64,000 nucleotides of DNA from contig NC_062990.1 of assembly GCF_023078275.1 (NCBI RefSeq), positions 4,665,549-4,729,548 of the forward strand, read 5' to 3'. The position numbers and the translations under genes were made by a program. Under the pieces are notes generated by a model, which did not search any database, was not told the origin of the DNA, and saw only the letters and a program-made list of their open reading frames with translations. Numbering within the stretch: the first letter of the stretch is position 1; each line of letters opens with the position of its first letter. Shown piece after piece: positions 41,060 through 51,295 of this stretch. This stretch comes from Leguminivora glycinivorella (Eukaryota > Arthropoda > Insecta > Lepidoptera > Tortricidae).

Positions 41060-42055
41060 TTTATATTATATCCAATACTAGTACTTTTGTTTTACAGGTT
41101 GATTGAAAAGGTACGATACTAGGTAATAGATCTAACAACAGGACTGTAATTTGATAGATTGTGTCATTTACGAAGTCGCGTAGTTAGGTTTTTAGAAAAA
41201 TAAACACATTTTAAGTAAGTAACAACTCACGAATAATATTTACTTTTTATTTATGTTTATATTTGTGTTTATAAGTGCCAAAAAAAATCTTCTTTTTTTG
41301 CAATTTTTTTCAAATTCATATTTTTTTTTTCTTTCTGGTTAAAGACATTTATTAACTCAAAAGAAATAATTACATTTCACTTAATGAGTAAAGGTATTTT
41401 ACAAATGTAGTGAGCGCCTACATGCATAGGTACATAATATGTTGAAATAAATAATTAAACAAAGTTATTACTTAAATAAAACTAACTATTCTACCAAACA
41501 ATAGAATATTTCTCAAAACATATATATCACATAAACATGATTTTTTTTTTCTCTTTTGGAAAAAAAAAGATATGTGTGTGGTAGGTAGGTGAATTTATAT
41601 TAATATTTTACGCGGCGGCATGGCACCGGGTGATCGGAACCGGCCGGTTGCTAAGCCTGCACGTGATAAGACATTGCGTTTGTCAGGGCCGTATTTAGAT
41701 AATCGGAATTTCAGAAAGTATATGTGATTTTAATTTATTTTTAAAGATTGGTAAACTTGGTGAGTCTTTTATATTTTTGGGAAGGTCGTTATAATTATAT
41801 TCGTGCACCTTGGTATGTAAAATTTTTATTACCGAAGTTTTTAGTTCGCGCGTTCTTTCAGCCTCAGAAACGCGTGGTTAAAGTTTTGCGAGTTCCTCGT
41901 GAGCAGCATGTATAATAATATAATGGATATCATTTTCCGTGACATTTAAGCTATCGAGTTACATAAAACCTTTGGTAGAGTGATGTTCTGACCATTATCA
42001 ATCATTCACGATCGACATGCTGATGTAGTGGCTTTACTGATCGGTGATTGCTCGC
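41060..42055. other. AT-rich anonymous sequence
   Basis: Poly-T and poly-A runs near 41290, 41325 and 41545 and a short GC-rich patch at 41615-41660 (gcggcggcatggcaccgggt). No gene recognised. Confidence 0.4.
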
Positions 42056-42125
42056 CCTAGCCGAAGTGACAATAGTTGACGCTACGTGGCGAACGTAAAG
42101 CAGTATGGCTCTGTCGCGCCACTAG
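42056..42125 (+). mobile_element. GTAGCCGAATGGC-family MITE fragment
   Basis: ctagccgaagtgacaatagt, ggctctgtcgcgccactaga. A second fragment with ctgactctgtcagtctgtca is at 42540-42600. Confidence 0.45.
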
Positions 42126-42249
42126 AAGAGTGTCCACTCCCGCTTCTTTTTTTTTTAATTATAAATGGGCTTACTTGGCCCCAGACTAGTCGATGGCAAA
42201 GACCATTTTTTGCATTTCCCTCTGAAAGTGCCGCCCACCCGTTCTCTGT

Positions 42250-42490
42250 TACCTCACTAGAGATACAGTATAATAAAGAGCACTAGCGTACAGTATGGCC
42301 ACTCCCGCTCCCCGTTGAAAGTGCCGCCCACCCCCTCTCTACCTCACAGTTACCGCCTGTCAAAAACGCGAACAGTCAACCTATCATATTTCACTCATAC
42401 AAGCATGGTACGCGTTCACCTACACGAGCTTAGAATGTGTGCTAGGAACGCGCCTCTTTCATATATTTGATCGCCAGTGTCCGGGATGTG
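42250..42490 (-). mobile_element. CACACCTCGG element, reverse
   Basis: acagtataataaagagcact, agcatggtacgcgttcacct, ggaacgcgcctctttcatat and cgccagtgtccgggatgtgg. Confidence 0.75.
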
Positions 42491-42599
42491 GCCCCTCACA
42501 GTTACCGCTTGTCAAGAACGCGACCAGTCGACCTGTCGATCGAAACGTAGTCTGACTCTGTCAGTCTGTCACGCCACTACAGAAGAGAGAGATAGCTAC

Positions 42600-43065
42600 G
42601 ATTCTTTTTTATACTACGTCGGTGGCAAACAAGCGTACGGCCCGCCTGATGGAAAGCGGTCACAGTAACCTATGGACGCCTGCAACTCAAAGAGTGTCAC
42701 GTGCGCGTTGCCACCCCATTAGAAACTTGTACATTCCCTTTTGCTGTGTTAAATACACAGTAAAAATGAGTGCACAAGTTCCAAGGAGGGTTCGGGTTGC
42801 CGACGACTCAAAGGACAATAGACGGAATAAGTCAGTTCCGTAAGCCGTCATCAGCACACCGCACCCTCGTTGAGCTCTGGCAGCCTTATTCACCGGCAGG
42901 AATACAACACTATGAGTAGGGTCTAGTGCCATTTGGCTGCGGTCTTCTGTAAGGCGGAGGTACTACCCCACTTGGGCTCTGCTCTAGATTCGAGCGAGAT
43001 GATATCCGCTGTGCTGTGCCCTACCACACAAAGCGGAATATCATTCGCTATGCCCTACCCCCTAC
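42600..43065 (+). mobile_element. Dispersed repeat starting TACTACGTCGGTGGC
   Basis: atactacgtcggtggcaaac, cgcctgatggaaagcggtca, gacgactcaaaggacaatag, gagtagggtctagtgccatt and gagcgagatgatatccgct. Frames inside are not recognisable proteins. See 33716 and 55040. Confidence 0.65.
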
Positions 43066-43214
43066 AACTACGATACGCTTACGAAGCGTAAGCGGTTGTG
43101 ACGTTGGCTAGACACTCGCCGTGTCAGTGGAGCGAGGTCAGTTTTTATACGTATATCTGTTTGAAGGGTTGGTTCAAATAAAGTTCCTACCAGCTCTTTG
43201 AGAATGTCTATAAC

Positions 43215-43610
43215 TTATTTTTCAGTACAGATGGTGTTTTTTTACGCACTAGTGCGAGAAGTGGTTCATTATATGCCAGGTCGAAACTTCGGAGGGCCAT
43301 CTTTTTTTTTTTTTTTTTATGGGATAGGAGGCAAACGAGCAGACAGGTCGCCTGATGGTAAGCGATCACCGCCGCCCACTCTACTGAAAAACGTCGTACG
43401 ATACACGTGCGAAAAGGAAATTCGTAACTCGTGTCGATTTAAGGGCCATCTGTACTGAAAAACGTACGATACACGTGCGAAAAGGAAATTCGTAACTCGT
43501 GTCGATTTAAGGGCCATCTGTACTGAAAAACGTCGTACGATACAAGTTTTAATTTATCGCCACTCGTTTCGAACTTCCTTTTTTACGCACTTGTATCGTA
43601 ATGTACTATA
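43215..43610. mobile_element. CGTCGTACGATACACG repeat with a 70-bp tandem duplication and a poly-T insert
   Basis: A (T)17 run at 43302-43318 followed by gggataggaggcaaacgagc and atggtaagcgatcaccgccg is a LINE 3' end in reverse with poly(A). Then ctgaaaaacgtcgtacgata and acacgtgcgaaaaggaaatt are repeated at 43386, 43456 and 43524 with a period of about 70. It ends tgtatcgtaatgtacta. Confidence 0.6.
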
Positions 43611-44314
43611 TTATACAGTGTGTAAAGCTAATACGGGCAAACTCTTAACGAATGTAAGTAACATTAGAATTGTATCATTACCAATAAGGTTTTTTTTTTA
43701 ATATTCTTATTTTTAATTTCTACTTTTACTTTAAAAAAAAATCATATAAAATAAATCGGCCTGCAATGTAATGCAAACACATTAACACACTTGCGTTAAA
43801 CGCTCGTTGAGAGGTTGTTATTGTCTGTCATCGCAACCAACCATGTTTACAGTAGGTACATTGCTGCTGAGAAAATTTTCAAAAATTAATGGAGCGAAAA
43901 TTAAGTATTACTCAAAAAGACCTCTAAATAATGATAACACTAATGACTTCTATGTCCTTTTAATTTATCGCCCATATAAGGCAATACACACTGTTTATCA
44001 ATTGACACCATGAAAAAAAATTAAGAGGTGTTTTTGAATTACTCTTAATATTCACCCCATAATGAATTTTTGAAAAAAATCTCAGCAGTAATGTACTGTA
44101 AACGTGGTTGCGATGACAATCAATGACAACTGTCAACGAGCGTTTAACGGGAGTGTGTTTGCATTACGTTGCGGGCCGAATTAATTTGTATGGATATAAA
44201 AAATATTTCAATTTTAAGTAAAAGTTATCTTATTACATTTTATACGTCCTATACTCACCACCGTTAAGAGGTTCGCCCGTATTAGGTTTACACCCTGTAT
44301 AATAAAATAAAATA
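43611..44314. other. AT-rich sequence, loosely symmetrical
   Basis: aatacgggcaaactcttaac (43632) against taagaggttcgcccgtatta (44265) and gtaatgcaaacaca (43770) against gtgtgtttgcatta (44153) are inverted pairs, so this is probably a 650-bp MITE or foldback with an unknown interior. The 68-codon frame at 43807 has no recognisable domain. Confidence 0.5.
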
Positions 44315-44936
44315 AAACAAAATTAAAATTTTGAAAAAACCCCCGACCGCGACATAGTGATCCTATTTTCATGAAACGTGGCTAAGAACCAGAGGGCGGA
44401 ATTGCTCATGGCAAAAATCAAACGTCAATAGAGTTGGAATGTTAAATTTTATCGACATTTTCAGCTATCGATAAATTCAGTCTCCTTTTACATTTCTGAC
44501 TTTAAACCTTTTTGATTAGCTATTCGACCATTTGATTAGATTAAAAGTAAATTGTATGACATATAATTACAATTACCATTTCTGTCACTAGTCCTTTTGA
44601 AACTAATTCACGTTTGAAAAAAATGGTTAATCCAAAACGAAAAACAGTCAACAAATGGATAAAGAAGTATCCTTGTCATACTTACGTCGAAAACAACTCA
44701 ACAATATACTGATAATTTCAGTGTAATCGATAGTCGATAGAATTTAACGTTCCAACTCTATTGACGTTTGATTTTTGCCATGAGCAATTCCGCCCTCTGC
44801 TAAGAACACTCCCGACTAACTCAGCTTTCAAAAAAAGACTAAATCTAAATCGGTTCATCCGTTCGGGAGCTACGATGCCACAGACAGACACGTCAAACTT
44901 ATAACACCCTGTCGTTTTTGCGTCGGGGGTTAATAA
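44315..44936 (-). mobile_element. AACCCCCGAC-family repeat split by a hAT-like MITE
   Basis: aaaacccccgaccgcgacat ... catgaaacgtgg, interruption, then taagaacactcccgactaac ... gtcgtttttgcgtcgggggt. Confidence 0.85.
44390..44799. mobile_element. hAT-like MITE, exact 8-bp duplication
   Basis: cagagggcggaattgctcat and the complement of tgagcaattccgccctctg form the TIRs. Flanked by ctaagaac (44382-44389 and 44800-44807). It is the reverse-orientation sister of 11162-11578, and it split an older AACCCCCGAC repeat. Confidence 0.9.
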
Positions 44937-44961
44937 AATAAAATAAATTGGCATCAAATTC

Positions 44962-45357
44962 TAATGAAATAAAACTATGGAAACGGATTACACGCGTATA
45001 ATGAACGCTACTATGGGAACAAATCAAATTATTTATTAATATATATTATGACATCTTATTTCGATTTTTTCGCGTATAATGAATTTACAATTCATCTCGA
45101 GTATAATAAATATAATATAATTATATGAATATTGTATAACTAGCTTTATTTATAGTGTGAACCTGCCTTAGAAATCTATATTATTTATGGTCATGGTTAC
45201 GTTAATATTTATTGTATGTGGGTAGCTTTTGCACATTGTAATTTTTCCTCAGTCACCCGTTGACCACGAACGCTGTAAAGTGTTCGAAACGTCGGGATGA
45301 ATTGTAAATTCATTATACGCGATTTAATCCGTTTCCATAGTTTTATTTCATGAGTAA
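44962..45357. mobile_element. Penelope-like element relic (inverted ends)
   Basis: aatgaaataaaactatggaa, acggattacacgcgtataat at the left and attatacgcgatttaatccg, tttccatagttttatttcat at the right are inverted. cgctgtaaagtgttcgaaac and gtcgggatgaattg precede the right end, wording I associate with Penelope-type 3' regions. No coding part. Confidence 0.5.
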
Positions 45358-45669
45358 CAATCGCGGTAACCGAAGACAATATTATCAAATTCTAAATTCA
45401 TCTAAACATGAAAATTTTACACCATGTCATAGCCGTTAATCCTCCGTGAAATATCGTAAACGTCGGCTCTAAAACGTGAAATGACATTACGTCACGTATA
45501 TTTTACTTTGCTTTAGTATTCATAAACGTACGTGTCCCAATTTAGACGTGAACGTAGAATTTTGCGGGCTTAGTGATGAGCGAATTGATATCGATACTAA
45601 ATTTATATCGATAAAATAATTAGTAATATAAATATTTTCAAGAAAATAAACGGATGCTGTAGACTAATC
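45358..45669. other. Anonymous sequence
   Basis: ttcataaacgtacgtgtccc at 45530 loosely resembles the next MITE. No gene recognised. Confidence 0.4.
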
Positions 45670-45780
45670 CCCTTATTCATAAACGTACACTAAATTTATC
45701 AAGCCGATAAAATTTGTTTGCCCCTTTCTGTTACACCAATACGTCGGAAAGGGGCAAACGAACTCTATCGGCTTTAAGTA
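45670..45780. mobile_element. CCCTTATTCATAAACG MITE, right end lost
   Basis: cccttattcataaacgtaca, tttatcaagccgataaaatt, accaatacgtcggaaagggg and ctctatcggcttt. The intact copy is at 60848-60983. Confidence 0.65.
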
Positions 45781-45825
45781 GCAATTTAAATTCTTGTAAT
45801 ATCTATCCTAAAAAAACCTAGGTAC

Positions 45826-45910
45826 TGTAGCATATTTATAAATACCTATGTGGGTAGGTTTACTTATTTAATAAATCAGTCTATATCAAGCCATCTTTGT
45901 GTTTACTTCA
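45826..45910 (+). repeat. 5' LTR (85 bp)
   Basis: Begins TG (tgtagcatatttataaatac) and ends CA (ttgtgtttacttca). A TATA-like tttataaata lies at 45836-45845 and a polyadenylation signal AATAAA at 45870-45875. Identical to the 3' LTR over all 85 positions as read by eye. Confidence 0.95.
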
Positions 45911-45929
45911 TGGTGGCAGCGGTGCTCGG
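45911..45929 (+). promoter_or_regulatory. Primer-binding site
   Basis: tggtggcagcggtgctcgg lies directly after the LTR CA and begins TGG, as needed to pair with a tRNA 3' CCA end. I could not assign the primer tRNA with confidence. Confidence 0.65.
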
Positions 45930-46018
45930 AAATAATTAACAAAATATATATTTTAGTGTTTTGTGCGAACTCTTAACACCAATTCCAGTGAACTTTTAGT
46001 AAATACGTGTTTTCAACA

Positions 46019-49000
46019 ATGGAGCACGCGCGTCCTCCTGCGGAATTATCGTTAGAAGGCGGTCCGGCGAATCGTGCTGATTCATGGCGTAAATGGTTAA
46101 AACAGTTTCAAGTGTTTTTGAAGGCGTCGGGCGTGTACAAGGAATCTACGGATCTACAAGCGAGTTTATTAATAAACCTGATTGGGCCCGAGGGGTACGA
46201 TGTTTTTACCACTTTGAAGTTTGACAAAAAAGAGGACCGCGATAACATAGATAAGGTGATTGAAAAGTTTGATCAGCATTTCGGCACAAAACCAAACGTT
46301 ATTATGTTGCGGTTTAAGTTTTTTACACGAAGTCAGGAGGCGGGCGAAGGAATCGATGAATACGTAACCGCTTTGAAGATAATTAGTCAACAGTGCGAGT
46401 TCGATAAACTCGAAGATGGCTTGCTACGCGATCGCATCGTGTGCGGGATCAAGGATAGCGTAGTACGGGATAGACTCTTGCGCACAGACGGCTTGACATT
46501 AGAAAAAGCTATACGTATATGTCAGGCGGGTGAAATAACAAGCGAAGAGAACCGGGAGATCGAAGGCGTAAAAAAGGAGTCCGTGGACAGTTTGTCGGTA
46601 GATGTGTTGAGGAATCGCTCGGGTTACGGACGCGGGACGGCGCGCCGGGGCTGGCGCGGAGGCCGCGGCGGCGCGCGCTCGGCGGCCGGCGGCGGCGGCG
46701 CGGCGGCTGGCGGCGCGGGAGCGGCCGCGGGCGCGAGGGAGCGATTATGTGCATCTTGTGCGGAAAGTAGTTGTGACGGCGGGGCTCGTTGCGCGGCTAA
46801 AAGTGTAAAGTGTTTCTTGTGCGGGCAAAGAGGTCATTTTAAAAAAGTGTGTCCCGGTCGTAAGTCAAACAAAGTGTACCAGATACAGGAGAACGATGAC
46901 GAGTTATATTATATGGACACTATACAGGATATTAATCGCATCGAGGACTCTGAGTGGTATGAATCTTTTCCGTTATTTTGTTCAGGTAAACTAGTAAGAC
47001 ATCAATTCAAATTGGATACTGGTGCTGATTTGAATGTTATATCCAAATCTAATTTTGTAAAATTAGGTTTTAGTCTGTCAGATATACGAACCGATTGTGT
47101 AAAAGCCCAATCGTATTGTCGTAATATTATTCCCTTCATTGGTTCGTGTATCATTAAATTTATATACAAGCAGCAAGAATATATGTTGAAAATGGTCATA
47201 GTAGGTAATGACACTGATGATTATGAAAGTATACTAGGAAAATACGCTTTAAAAGAATTGGGTCTCGTAAAGCGTATTTATTCGTTAGACATTGATGATT
47301 ATTCTGACTTGTTTAGTGGTTTAGGTAAACTCCCGGGTCAGTATAAGATACCTATTGAGAACGATGCTTGTCCGTGCATTTGTCCTGTGCGCCGGATACC
47401 GCTGGGTGTCAGGGATCAGCTGTTGACCGAGCTGAATCGCATGGAGAGCCTAGGTGTCATACGTAAAGTGACGCACCCCACGTCGTGGGTAAATGCCATA
47501 GTTATGGCTGCTAAAAAAGATGGGAGTTTCCGTGTGTGCCTCGATCCGCGGCCCTTGAATCGTGTAGTACGCCGTCAGCACTACCCGTTACCCACGGTAA
47601 TGGAAATTGCGACAAAGTTAAAGGGGGCGTGCTACTTCAGTAAGTTGGATGCTAGGTCCGGGTTCTGGATGATCCAGCTAGACGATGACAGTGCTGATCT
47701 ATGCACATTTGGTACCCCATATGGTAGGTACCAATTTTTACGTTTGCCGTATGGAATTAATTCGGCTTCTGAAGTGTTTCACAGTAAAATAAGGCAGCTG
47801 CTGGAGGACCTCGAAGGTGTAGATTCGTTTGTCGATGACGTCATCGTTTGGGGAGGCACGCAAGAGGAGCATGACAACCGATTGCGGAGTTTGCTCGAAA
47901 GAGCAAGGCAAGTAGGTATAAAATTTAATAAAGAAAAATGTGAATTTTCTGTGAATGAGGTAACATATCTGGGTCATACTTTTAATTCTGAAGGGGTTAA
48001 AATTGACGAACACAAATTAAAAGCTATTAAAGAAATGCCCAGCCCCAGTGACAGGAAATCTTTGGAAAGGTTTCTAGGTATGATCAATTATGTTGCCAAA
48101 TTCATTCCGTGTTATTCAGAACAAGTAGCTCCGCTTAGAAATCTCCTTAAAAAAGACAGCGAGTGGTGCTGGGGCGAGTGCGAGGAGAGCGTGGTGCGCG
48201 CGCTGAAGCAGGCGCTGTGTGAGGCGCCGGTGCTGGCGCTGTTCGCACCCGACCAGCCCTGCGTGCTCTCCGTGGACTCCAGCAGCCAGGCCCTGGGCGC
48301 GGTGATCCTGCAGCAGGAGCGGCCGGTGGAGTTCGCTTCTGCCACGCTCACCGACACCCAGCAGCGCTATGCGCAGATCGAGAAAGAGATGCTGGCCATT
48401 GTGTTCGCTCTCGAGAGGTTTCATCAATATGTATTTGGGAAATCGGACGTGGTAGTTGAGACCGACCACAAACCGCTGGAAGCGCTGTTTAAAAAATCAC
48501 TGGACGCGGTACCGGCTCGGTTGCAGCGTATGATGTTGCGGGTTCAAAGGTATGATTTCTCTGTGGTATACAAACCAGGAAAATACATGTTCATCGCGGA
48601 TACATTGTCTCGTGCGGCCCTTCCAGACTTAATGAGCGATAAGGTATCACAAGAAGTAGACGACCAAACCTGTTTCCTGTTGCGGTTGGTGCGCATAAGT
48701 GATTGCAGGATGGATACAGTAAGACAATTCACTCGCGAAGACAAGGTATGTCAAGTTTTAATAAATTATATGAAAAATGGATGGCCTGTCTCGAAACATG
48801 ACTCTGATGAATCCGTGCGAGCGTTATGGGACGCAAGGGACTGCTTTGAATATACAGAGGGCGTGATATTCAAGAACAATCTGGTGTTTATTCCGAGCGG
48901 TCTCAGGTCAGAGATGATATCGCGTGTACACGAGGGCCACCTCGGCATAGACCGGTGCAAGCGGCGCGCCAGGGAGGTGATGTGGTGGCCGGGCATGTCG

Positions 49001-50068
49001 CGCGACGTGGAGCGCGCCGTGCGCCGCTGCCGCACCTGCGCGCAGCACGCGCCCGCGCCGCAGCGGGAGCCGATGGTGCCGCACCTCATACCGGGTCTGC
49101 CATGGGTCAATGTTGGTTCTGACATTTTTGAGTATAAAAGTAAAAACTACTTGCTTTTAGTGGACTACTTTTCAAACTTTGTCGAGGTATGTCCCTTACG
49201 ATCAATAAATTCGACCTCTGTTATCCTTGCACTAAGGGATCAATTCGCTCGACACGGAATTCCAGTAGAACTCATCTCAGATAACGGTCCAGCATATTCG
49301 TCAAGGGAGTTCAAGAAGTTTGCTGAGGTTTGGAACTTCAGGCACTCCACGTCGTCTCCTAACTACGCTCAGTCTAACGGGCGCAGTGAACGGATGATTA
49401 GGACCGTGAAAAGCATTTTAAGAAAATCATTGGACTCAGGTGCGGATTTTTATTTAGGTTTATTGAATTTTCGGGCCACGCCGAGGGATGGAATCGCTAG
49501 TCCTGCACAGTTGTTAATGGGCAGACGATTAAATACGCGATTGCCAATTCATGAGAATAAACTAGTACCGGATAGGGACAACACTGTCGACTATGACAAT
49601 ATAGTTCGTAATCAGGTGCGTAGTAAACAATGGCACGACCAGCGGGCGCGAGCCTTGCCGGAGTTGCAGCCGGGCGATGACGTCATCGCTATGGACGGGA
49701 ATGGTGCCGGCGGGCGGAGGCGCGCGGCGCGTGTCGCGGGCCGGGCGCCGCAGCCAAGATCCTACTTCGTAACGGATGCCTCAGGCAAGCGTTATCGAAG
49801 AAACAGGCGGCATCTGATCAAACTAGAACCCGAGGATGCGTCTCCCACATTATCTCATGAGGTATTGGACGGTGATGATGCAGGGTGTTCTAATGACGAT
49901 AGCATTTACGACGACATGGGTGAAACGCTTGACGCGGCATCCGACACCGCGGGGCGGATGCAGGACACACGTTCTCAGGCCGAGCAGTCAATTGTTCCAG
50001 GGCCTAATAATAATCAGCGCTTACCGCGAGCTGCTGCAATCGAGGCTAAGAAAAAGCTTAAACAATAA
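46019..50068 (+). CDS. gag-pol: Gag-Pol polyprotein, Ty3/Gypsy (Mag-like)
   Basis: 1349 codons from ATG 46019 (context caacaATGg) to TAA 50066-50068; no stop or frameshift. Gag: N-terminal capsid-like part (WRKWLKQF, INLIGPEGYDVF, FDQHFG), an Arg/Gly/Ala-rich GC-rich stretch (about 200-242), one CCHC knuckle (C265-x2-C-x4-H-x4-C278). Aspartic protease DTGA at 333-336. Reverse transcriptase from about 450: FRVCLDPRPLN and active site FVDD at 604-607. RNase H acids D753, E790 and D in TDHK near 816. Integrase: HHCC finger from H971 to C1004/C1007, catalytic D1049, D1088, E1124 with exact D-x35-E spacing, then a basic C-terminus with a GPY/F-like segment. Gag and Pol are one frame, so no frameshift is needed; how Gag excess is produced is not visible. 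All key residues are present. Confidence 0.95.
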   Translation: MEHARPPAELSLEGGPANRADSWRKWLKQFQVFLKASGVYKESTDLQASLLINLIGPEGYDVFTTLKFDKKEDRDNIDKVIEKFDQHFGTKPNVIMLRFKFFTRSQEAGEGIDEYVTALKIISQQCEFDKLEDGLLRDRIVCGIKDSVVRDRLLRTDGLTLEKAIRICQAGEITSEENREIEGVKKESVDSLSVDVLRNRSGYGRGTARRGWRGGRGGARSAAGGGGAAAGGAGAAAGARERLCASCAESSCDGGARCAAKSVKCFLCGQRGHFKKVCPGRKSNKVYQIQENDDELYYMDTIQDINRIEDSEWYESFPLFCSGKLVRHQFKLDTGADLNVISKSNFVKLGFSLSDIRTDCVKAQSYCRNIIPFIGSCIIKFIYKQQEYMLKMVIVGNDTDDYESILGKYALKELGLVKRIYSLDIDDYSDLFSGLGKLPGQYKIPIENDACPCICPVRRIPLGVRDQLLTELNRMESLGVIRKVTHPTSWVNAIVMAAKKDGSFRVCLDPRPLNRVVRRQHYPLPTVMEIATKLKGACYFSKLDARSGFWMIQLDDDSADLCTFGTPYGRYQFLRLPYGINSASEVFHSKIRQLLEDLEGVDSFVDDVIVWGGTQEEHDNRLRSLLERARQVGIKFNKEKCEFSVNEVTYLGHTFNSEGVKIDEHKLKAIKEMPSPSDRKSLERFLGMINYVAKFIPCYSEQVAPLRNLLKKDSEWCWGECEESVVRALKQALCEAPVLALFAPDQPCVLSVDSSSQALGAVILQQERPVEFASATLTDTQQRYAQIEKEMLAIVFALERFHQYVFGKSDVVVETDHKPLEALFKKSLDAVPARLQRMMLRVQRYDFSVVYKPGKYMFIADTLSRAALPDLMSDKVSQEVDDQTCFLLRLVRISDCRMDTVRQFTREDKVCQVLINYMKNGWPVSKHDSDESVRALWDARDCFEYTEGVIFKNNLVFIPSGLRSEMISRVHEGHLGIDRCKRRAREVMWWPGMSRDVERAVRRCRTCAQHAPAPQREPMVPHLIPGLPWVNVGSDIFEYKSKNYLLLVDYFSNFVEVCPLRSINSTSVILALRDQFARHGIPVELISDNGPAYSSREFKKFAEVWNFRHSTSSPNYAQSNGRSERMIRTVKSILRKSLDSGADFYLGLLNFRATPRDGIASPAQLLMGRRLNTRLPIHENKLVPDRDNTVDYDNIVRNQVRSKQWHDQRARALPELQPGDDVIAMDGNGAGGRRRAARVAGRAPQPRSYFVTDASGKRYRRNRRHLIKLEPEDASPTLSHEVLDGDDAGCSNDDSIYDDMGETLDAASDTAGRMQDTRSQAEQSIVPGPNNNQRLPRAAAIEAKKKLKQ

Positions 50069-50794
50069 TAACAAATGTTATGTATTAGGTTAAGATAAGG
50101 TTAGATATTTTTATAAGTCATGTACAGGTGTGTAAACTGAAATCACTGTTTATCAAAAACTAAAATTAGAGATAAAATAAGATGTGTACCTATCTTATTG
50201 TTATTCTAAAATGAACCTTATGTATGTAGTAGCATAAAAGAAACCTTAGAAATTTTTAAAGCAGATTAGGTACCTGCTATAATAAAAATGAGTTATTATT
50301 AATGTCGTATTAAGAGCTACCCCATAAATACTTTAAACATTACTAATATGTAAGTGGCTATTTGCTTTTATAAATACTGTATGGAAAGTTATTGTGTTCT
50401 AAATATTTTAATCTTAACACATTTTGTGTTATGTTATGTGCATCATTAAGTTTTGGTACAATACTAGTGCCAAGCAATAACTTCTTAGGATAGGAAAGAT
50501 AAACATATAAAATATTGTATAGTAAATAAGTTTAGTAAATAGATGATATTCTCTACATACGGCCAATGCGTAAGATTAAATAATCTTATAGATATTGCAT
50601 CTCACGAATCTGGCCAGCGAAAGTGGACTTTGAATATTAACTAATAAGAATGAAAATAAGACTAATAAGATTGAAAATCAAGTGTATTCGTGAAATGTAT
50701 TAGCTATATTTGCATTGTGTAAAGGCCTTCATATTTTAATGTAGTAAGTAAGTATAAGCTCGTTAGTCAGTTAAGTTTACTACTTTCTTTCATT
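50069..50794 (+). other. Long 3' non-coding region of the Mag-like element
   Basis: About 726 bases between the Gag-Pol stop and the polypurine tract hold no frame of note. The sequence is AT-rich (taagataaggttagatattt, atacggccaatgcgtaagat). Length is unusual for an element whose LTRs are only 85 bp. It may contain signals for packaging or 3' processing, or remains of lost sequence. Confidence 0.6.
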
Positions 50795-50804
50795 AAGGGG
50801 AAGA
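50795..50804 (+). promoter_or_regulatory. Polypurine tract
   Basis: aaggggaaga directly abuts the TG of the 3' LTR, the position needed to prime plus-strand DNA synthesis. Confidence 0.88.
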
Positions 50805-50889
50805 TGTAGCATATTTATAAATACCTATGTGGGTAGGTTTACTTATTTAATAAATCAGTCTATATCAAGCCATCTTTGTGTTTACTTCA
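50805..50889 (+). repeat. 3' LTR (85 bp)
   Basis: Identical to the 5' LTR. AATAAA at 50849-50854. Followed by the target copy ggtac. Confidence 0.95.
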
Positions 50890-50894
50890 GGTAC

Positions 50895-51139
50895 AATTTG
50901 AAATGACAGGAAAAATACAATTACTATTAAGAAGTAGGTATTTTAAAATAAACTAACAAATTAAACTTAAATAAACAGTATAATAACAAATATTGAGAAA
51001 AATAATATTACAAATAATCCCGGCAAGGACTACCGACTACCCCCGAATTGTTCTATCTATACTAAAGATCTACTTATCCAATAATTGTAAAAAGGAACGT
51101 TCAATAAAAACTAATCCATTTTTTCCATAATGACACTAT
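50895..51139. other. Anonymous AT-rich sequence
   Basis: No gene recognised. Confidence 0.4.
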
Positions 51140-51295
51140 GATGTTGAGTTCTACATGTATCCACTGAGCACGTGTGCCATATATAACCAGGGGACACTCT
51201 TATTAATAATGTAAACATTGTAAAACCTGGAAAAATTGATCAGTTGCATTGCTCCCCAGTCGAAATTGACCCGCTGCACCTTAAGCGCAAATCAT
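51140..51295 (-). mobile_element. Half copy of the GGTACARCGGGG MITE
   Basis: acgtgtgccatatataacca, attaataatgtaaacattgt, tgatcagttgcattgctccc and gacccgctgcacctta mirror 27289-27503. Confidence 0.6.

Larger units (their letters stand above)
45826..50889 (+). mobile_element. Complete Ty3/Gypsy LTR retrotransposon, Mag-like
   Basis: 5064 bp, bounded by identical 85-bp LTRs and a 5-bp target duplication ggtac (45821-45825 and 50890-50894). One fused Gag-Pol frame, no envelope frame. Very short LTRs, one open frame and the order protease-reverse transcriptase-RNase H-integrase fit the Mag lineage first described in Bombyx mori; lineage assignment is from architecture, not from a tree. Identical LTRs and an intact frame indicate a recent insertion and possible activity. 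Confidence 0.93.

Noticed and set aside
43382..43545. CRISPR-like array
   Set aside because: About 70-bp near-identical units in direct contact, no spacers, eukaryotic context; a local tandem duplication.
46007..46018. Upstream GTG (46007) as Gag-Pol start
   Set aside because: Eukaryotic initiation at the ATG at 46019, in context caacaATGg, is far more likely.
46169..49125. Minus-strand frames of 66-119 codons inside the Mag-like element
   Set aside because: Antisense shadows of the long Gag-Pol frame, with no recognisable domains.
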